Source of the DNA: Olsenella sp. Marseille-P4559
Lineage (GTDB): Bacteria; Actinomycetota; Coriobacteriia; Coriobacteriales; Atopobiaceae
DNA length: 64,000 bases
Direction of reading: 5' to 3'
Assembly (NCBI RefSeq): GCF_900605015.1
Contig: NZ_LR027575.1
Coordinates: 54,690-118,689, forward strand
The notes under the pieces: model-generated
What the model was told of the DNA's origin: nothing
Database searches by the model: none
Seen by the model: only the letters and a program-made list of their open reading frames with translations
Program-made: the position numbers and the translations under genes
In this document: positions 61,599 through 64,000 of the stretch, in pieces
Layout of the letters: every line of letters starts with the position of its first letter
Position numbering within the stretch: position 1 is the stretch's first letter

Positions 61599-62165
61599 GT
61601 TAAGATCAATGTGACTGAAGTAAGCCCGCATAAGGTGCAACGTCTGGCTGAGAGCTACTACAAGGGAGGGTTCTTCTGCGACGAGGCAGTCATGTGTGCC
61701 CTTCGCGATTCCTTCAAGCTCGATGTGCCTGAGCAGGTCATTGCAATGGTTTCAGGCATGTCGATGGGTGTCGGCAAGTCTGGCTGCATGTGTGGCGCTG
61801 CGAATGGCGGCGTCGCTGCACTCGGCCTGCTCTATGGACGCACCGCCCAGGATGGTCCTACTGACCCAGCCGTCCAGAGATGCATGAGCTTCACGCATGA
61901 GCTCCACGATTGGTTCCGCGACGAGAACGGCAAGCACGCCCTGTGCTGCCGCGTGCTTACCCGCGAGTTTGATATGGGTAAGGGAGCCCACAAGGAGCAG
62001 TGCATTTGGTTTACCGGCCTCTGCGCATGGAAGGTCGCTGCAATCGTGTGCCGCGAGGAGGGCATAAAGAATCTTGATGAGGGTGCCGAGGACGGCGCCG
62101 AGCCCCTGCCTCGCCTTAGGATCGAGGACGTTTTGCCCATGAAGAAGGAGGACTTCGTTGCTTAA
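61590..62165 (+). CDS. C_GCAxxG_C_C family redox protein
   Basis: The 191-aa protein has the family signature around C66/C68 (KSGCMCGAANGGVAALGL) plus flanking cysteines C30, C36, C119-C120, C138, C145 and C154; these are thought to bind metal or a redox cluster. The biochemical role of the family is unknown; members accompany anaerobic reductases. ATG 61590 has the AGGAGAGGAG site; an upstream TTG frame (61509) is not kept in the duplicate leader, so that leader is untranslated. It overlaps the transporter gene by 8 nt. Confidence 0.85.
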   Translation: MANVKINVTEVSPHKVQRLAESYYKGGFFCDEAVMCALRDSFKLDVPEQVIAMVSGMSMGVGKSGCMCGAANGGVAALGLLYGRTAQDGPTDPAVQRCMSFTHELHDWFRDENGKHALCCRVLTREFDMGKGAHKEQCIWFTGLCAWKVAAIVCREEGIKNLDEGAEDGAEPLPRLRIEDVLPMKKEDFVA

Positions 62166-63090
62166 GAGAGTCCCTCTTCCCATCACGGGGGTCATGCTAG
62201 GGTGCGCCGCTCTCGGTAACTTGCTGCAGGGCTACGGCGAAGGTTTCCATGCTGTCTTTGGCATCGTCGCGGTCCTGCTGGGTCTGCTCTTCGTAGCCAA
62301 ACTCATTGGAGATAACGAGTCCGTACAAAACGACATGAAGAACCCCATGCTTGCGAGCATCTCGGGCACCTTCTCCATGGCGTTGTTGCTGCTTGCCGGC
62401 TATGCAAAGCCGCTTTCTGCAGAGTTTGGCATTGTCCTGTGGTGGACTGGACTTGCCCTCCACATCTGCCTGATTGTGTGGTTCACGGTCAAGTATGTTG
62501 CCCATTTCGACCTCAGGCAGGTCTTCCCAAGCTGGCACATCGTCTACGTAGGCATCGCAGCCGCTTCTGTGACTGCGCCGGCCTTTGGCATGGAGGCAAT
62601 CGGTACGGCATGCTTCTGGTTTGGCCTCGTGACCTTTGCCATCCTTACGTTCGTGATCGTTAGGCGCTACACAAAGGTCGGGGAGCCTCCCGTTCCTGCG
62701 CGTCCTGTATTCTGCATCATGACGGCACCTGCCAGCCTTTGCGTTGCCGCATACGTCCAGTCCGTGACGCCCAAGTCGCTCGTACTGCTCGCTTGCATGG
62801 AGGTTGTCGCAACGGTTCTCTACGCTGTTGTTCTCTTGCGGCTTCCGAGATTCCTCAAGGTCACGGCTTTTGCGCCAAGCTACGCAGCCTACACCTTCCC
62901 GTTTGTGATTACCGCCATAGCACTTAAGCAGACCATGGCTTGTGTGGCCGCATTGGGGTCTCCCGCGCCTTGGCTTGCGCCGCTTGTGCTGGCTGAGACC
63001 ATTATTGCAACGGTGCTCGTGCTCTATGCGCTTGTCCGTTTCCTCATGCACATCTTTGGCGATGGGGGGACCCAGGTACAGAAAGCCTAG
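62158..63090 (+). CDS. TDT-family transporter (TehA/SLAC1-like)
   Basis: The 310-aa membrane protein has about ten hydrophobic segments, TDT/voltage-dependent anion channel fold: start TTG 62158 (LKRVPLPITGVMLGCAALGN), FPSWHIVYVGIAAASVTAPA, YTFPFVITAIALKQ. Members move small anions such as dicarboxylates, sulfite or tellurite. It overlaps the C_GCAxxG gene by 8 nt, so the two are co-translated. Substrate unknown; an anion handled by the redox proteins beside it is a guess. Confidence 0.83.
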   Translation: MLKRVPLPITGVMLGCAALGNLLQGYGEGFHAVFGIVAVLLGLLFVAKLIGDNESVQNDMKNPMLASISGTFSMALLLLAGYAKPLSAEFGIVLWWTGLALHICLIVWFTVKYVAHFDLRQVFPSWHIVYVGIAAASVTAPAFGMEAIGTACFWFGLVTFAILTFVIVRRYTKVGEPPVPARPVFCIMTAPASLCVAAYVQSVTPKSLVLLACMEVVATVLYAVVLLRLPRFLKVTAFAPSYAAYTFPFVITAIALKQTMACVAALGSPAPWLAPLVLAETIIATVLVLYALVRFLMHIFGDGGTQVQKA

Positions 63091-63132
63091 GATGCCTCAT
63101 GAGCCGTATCTTCCAATAGGAGATTAACCCCT

Positions 63133-63198
63133 AGCGGAGATGGGCTTGGTGGGCCGTGGCATCTGTGAGGCCGTCTCGGGCATGATGTCCTCCGTTCT
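63133..63198 (-). repeat. Duplicated segment B, copy 2
   Basis: Second copy of 61147-61212. The start of the 168-aa gene is kept (MPETASQMPRPTKPIS) but the frame stops almost at once, so this is a remnant. Between B and A only 30 bp remain here, against 275 bp in copy 1. Confidence 0.85.
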
Positions 63199-63228
63199 TG
63201 GGACCACGTCCCCGCAGCCCGCCGCCGT

Positions 63229-63340
63229 GGACGCACCCGGGCGGGGGAGTTGAAAACAGAAGGGGCACTCCCGCAGGGTCTTCCCGGACGTGAGGACGTC
63301 GGCCATGCGTGGGCACAGGAGAGGAGTCGCCACGGCAAAC
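63229..63340 (+). repeat. Duplicated leader segment A, copy 2 (before the YjiM-like gene)
   Basis: 112 nt matching 61488-61598. The position of the copy-1 ATG is ACG here (63332-63334), 5 nt after the same AGGAGAGGAG ribosome site. The following GCA AAC codons are also copied. Confidence 0.85.
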
Positions 63341-63937
63341 GAGTACGATTACCATAAGATGTGGGGCGACCTGGGTATGGGCGTCGAGGCACACGATGGC
63401 CTCCTTGGGGTCGTGGGCGAGATGCACCAGATCATGTACCTTACGCAGGAGAACAGGCCCGTATCCACGTCCTACCTCGATGGCGTTGCTGCCAACCTGC
63501 ACTCTGGACGCATTCGTGAGATGGTGGGCGGCCGTGGCGAGGGAGCTTCCAAGAAGATCATAGGAAGCTTCTATCTCTGCGTGTCCGAGGAGGTCGTAAC
63601 TGCGGCAGGAGCTGTCGAGGTGGGCCTCTGCGCTAGCGCCGAGTGGGCACCCGAGAAAGCCGAGCGCTACGTGCCGCACAACACCTGCCCGCTCATCAAG
63701 GGCTTCATGGGCTTCAAGATCGGTCGAGTTTGCCCCTACATCGAAAGCGCCGACCTCGTGGTAGGCGAGAGCACCTGCGACGGTAAGAAGAAGGCGTACG
63801 AGCAATTTGGAAAGCTCAAGCCCATGTACATCATGGACGTCCCGCACGTGCGCAACGATGACACCAAGCTCCAGTGGCGGCATGAGGTCCATACACTTGC
63901 GGCAAGGATTGAGGAGGAGATCGGCCAAAGATTGTAG
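63305..63937 (+). CDS. YjiM-like double-cubane / 2-hydroxyacyl-CoA dehydratase-type protein, frameshifted and cut by window end
   Basis: N-terminal half of a HgdB/YjiM-family iron-sulfur protein: SSAEWAPEKAERYVPHNTC-like region with NTCPLIKGFMGF, VCPYIESADLVVGESTCDGK and KLKPMYIMDVPH, cysteines that bind the double-cubane or [4Fe-4S] cluster. Start unclear: ATG 63305 is given, ATG 63359 has no ribosome site, and the homologous position 63332 is ACG. The frame ends GQRL at 63937, but a -1 shift at CCAAAG (63925-63930) restores family sequence (KIVEENLRTAIRPANDRRQA) to the window edge, so one A is probably missing. The family reduces small molecules with an ATP-driven activator, which would lie to the right. 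Confidence 0.8.
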   Translation: MRGHRRGVATANEYDYHKMWGDLGMGVEAHDGLLGVVGEMHQIMYLTQENRPVSTSYLDGVAANLHSGRIREMVGGRGEGASKKIIGSFYLCVSEEVVTAAGAVEVGLCASAEWAPEKAERYVPHNTCPLIKGFMGFKIGRVCPYIESADLVVGESTCDGKKKAYEQFGKLKPMYIMDVPHVRNDDTKLQWRHEVHTLAARIEEEIGQRL

Positions 63938-64000
63938 AGGAGAACCTGCGCACTGCCATCAGACCTGCTAATGACAGGCGTCAGGCCCTGCAGCGCCTCT

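Overview
This is a GC-rich window from a Gram-positive, probably anaerobic actinobacterium. The best fit is a Coriobacteriia/Atopobiaceae-type gut organism such as Olsenella. That is inferred from base composition, lipoprotein-type binding proteins, an NfnAB-like pair, a Mo-hydroxylase purine pathway and the carbohydrate gene set. No rRNA is present to confirm it.

Layout. 1-3.1 kb is a scrap zone: an IS30-family element inserted in an IS21-like transposase gene, a GHKL-kinase remnant, a higBA toxin-antitoxin pair whose toxin gene is shifted at a G9 run, and a 239-bp internally deleted IS30 relic. 3.4-12 kb (minus strand) is housekeeping: nfnAB, pth, ansA, a cytoplasmic alpha-amylase, glmU and prs, then tRNA-Gln(TTG). 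12.4-25.5 kb is carbohydrate use: an alpha-glucoside PTS IICB, a HAD phosphatase, a GntR/UTRA repressor divergent from a sugar ABC transporter, its ATPase, malQ and glgP. 25.5-28.6 kb (minus) holds a peptidoglycan-binding protein, a polyprenyl synthase and galE.

29-35.2 kb is a compact molybdenum operon: modABC, moaA, a moaC-MOSC fusion, a moeA-like gene and mog. It makes the cofactor needed by the second half of the window. After a decayed pirin gene come an M20 hydrolase and a YheO-type regulator, divergent from the purine locus. 38.6-60.6 kb is that locus: ssnA, ygfK, a four-cluster ferredoxin and an XdhD-like Mo hydroxylase; a nucleoside ABC transporter with two BMP lipoproteins flanking a CDA-fold deaminase; an AzgA-type permease; an amidohydrolase guanine deaminase; and xdhABC. 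Together they would import nucleosides and bases, deaminate guanine/adenine compounds and oxidise hypoxanthine/xanthine, with electrons passing to ferredoxin and flavin partners.

60.7-64 kb carries an unknown 168-aa protein, a C_GCAxxG_C_C redox protein, a TDT-family transporter and a YjiM-like double-cubane/2-hydroxyacyl-CoA dehydratase-type protein that runs off the window. The regulatory sequence in front of the C_GCAxxG gene is duplicated in front of the YjiM-like gene. All substitutions between the copies are transitions, the copied start codon has become ACG, and the YjiM-like reading frame has a -1 shift near its visible end. I consider this duplicated redox module, two 24-nt ModE-like boxes (upstream of modA and ssnA) and the structured leader of the purine permease the most interesting signals.
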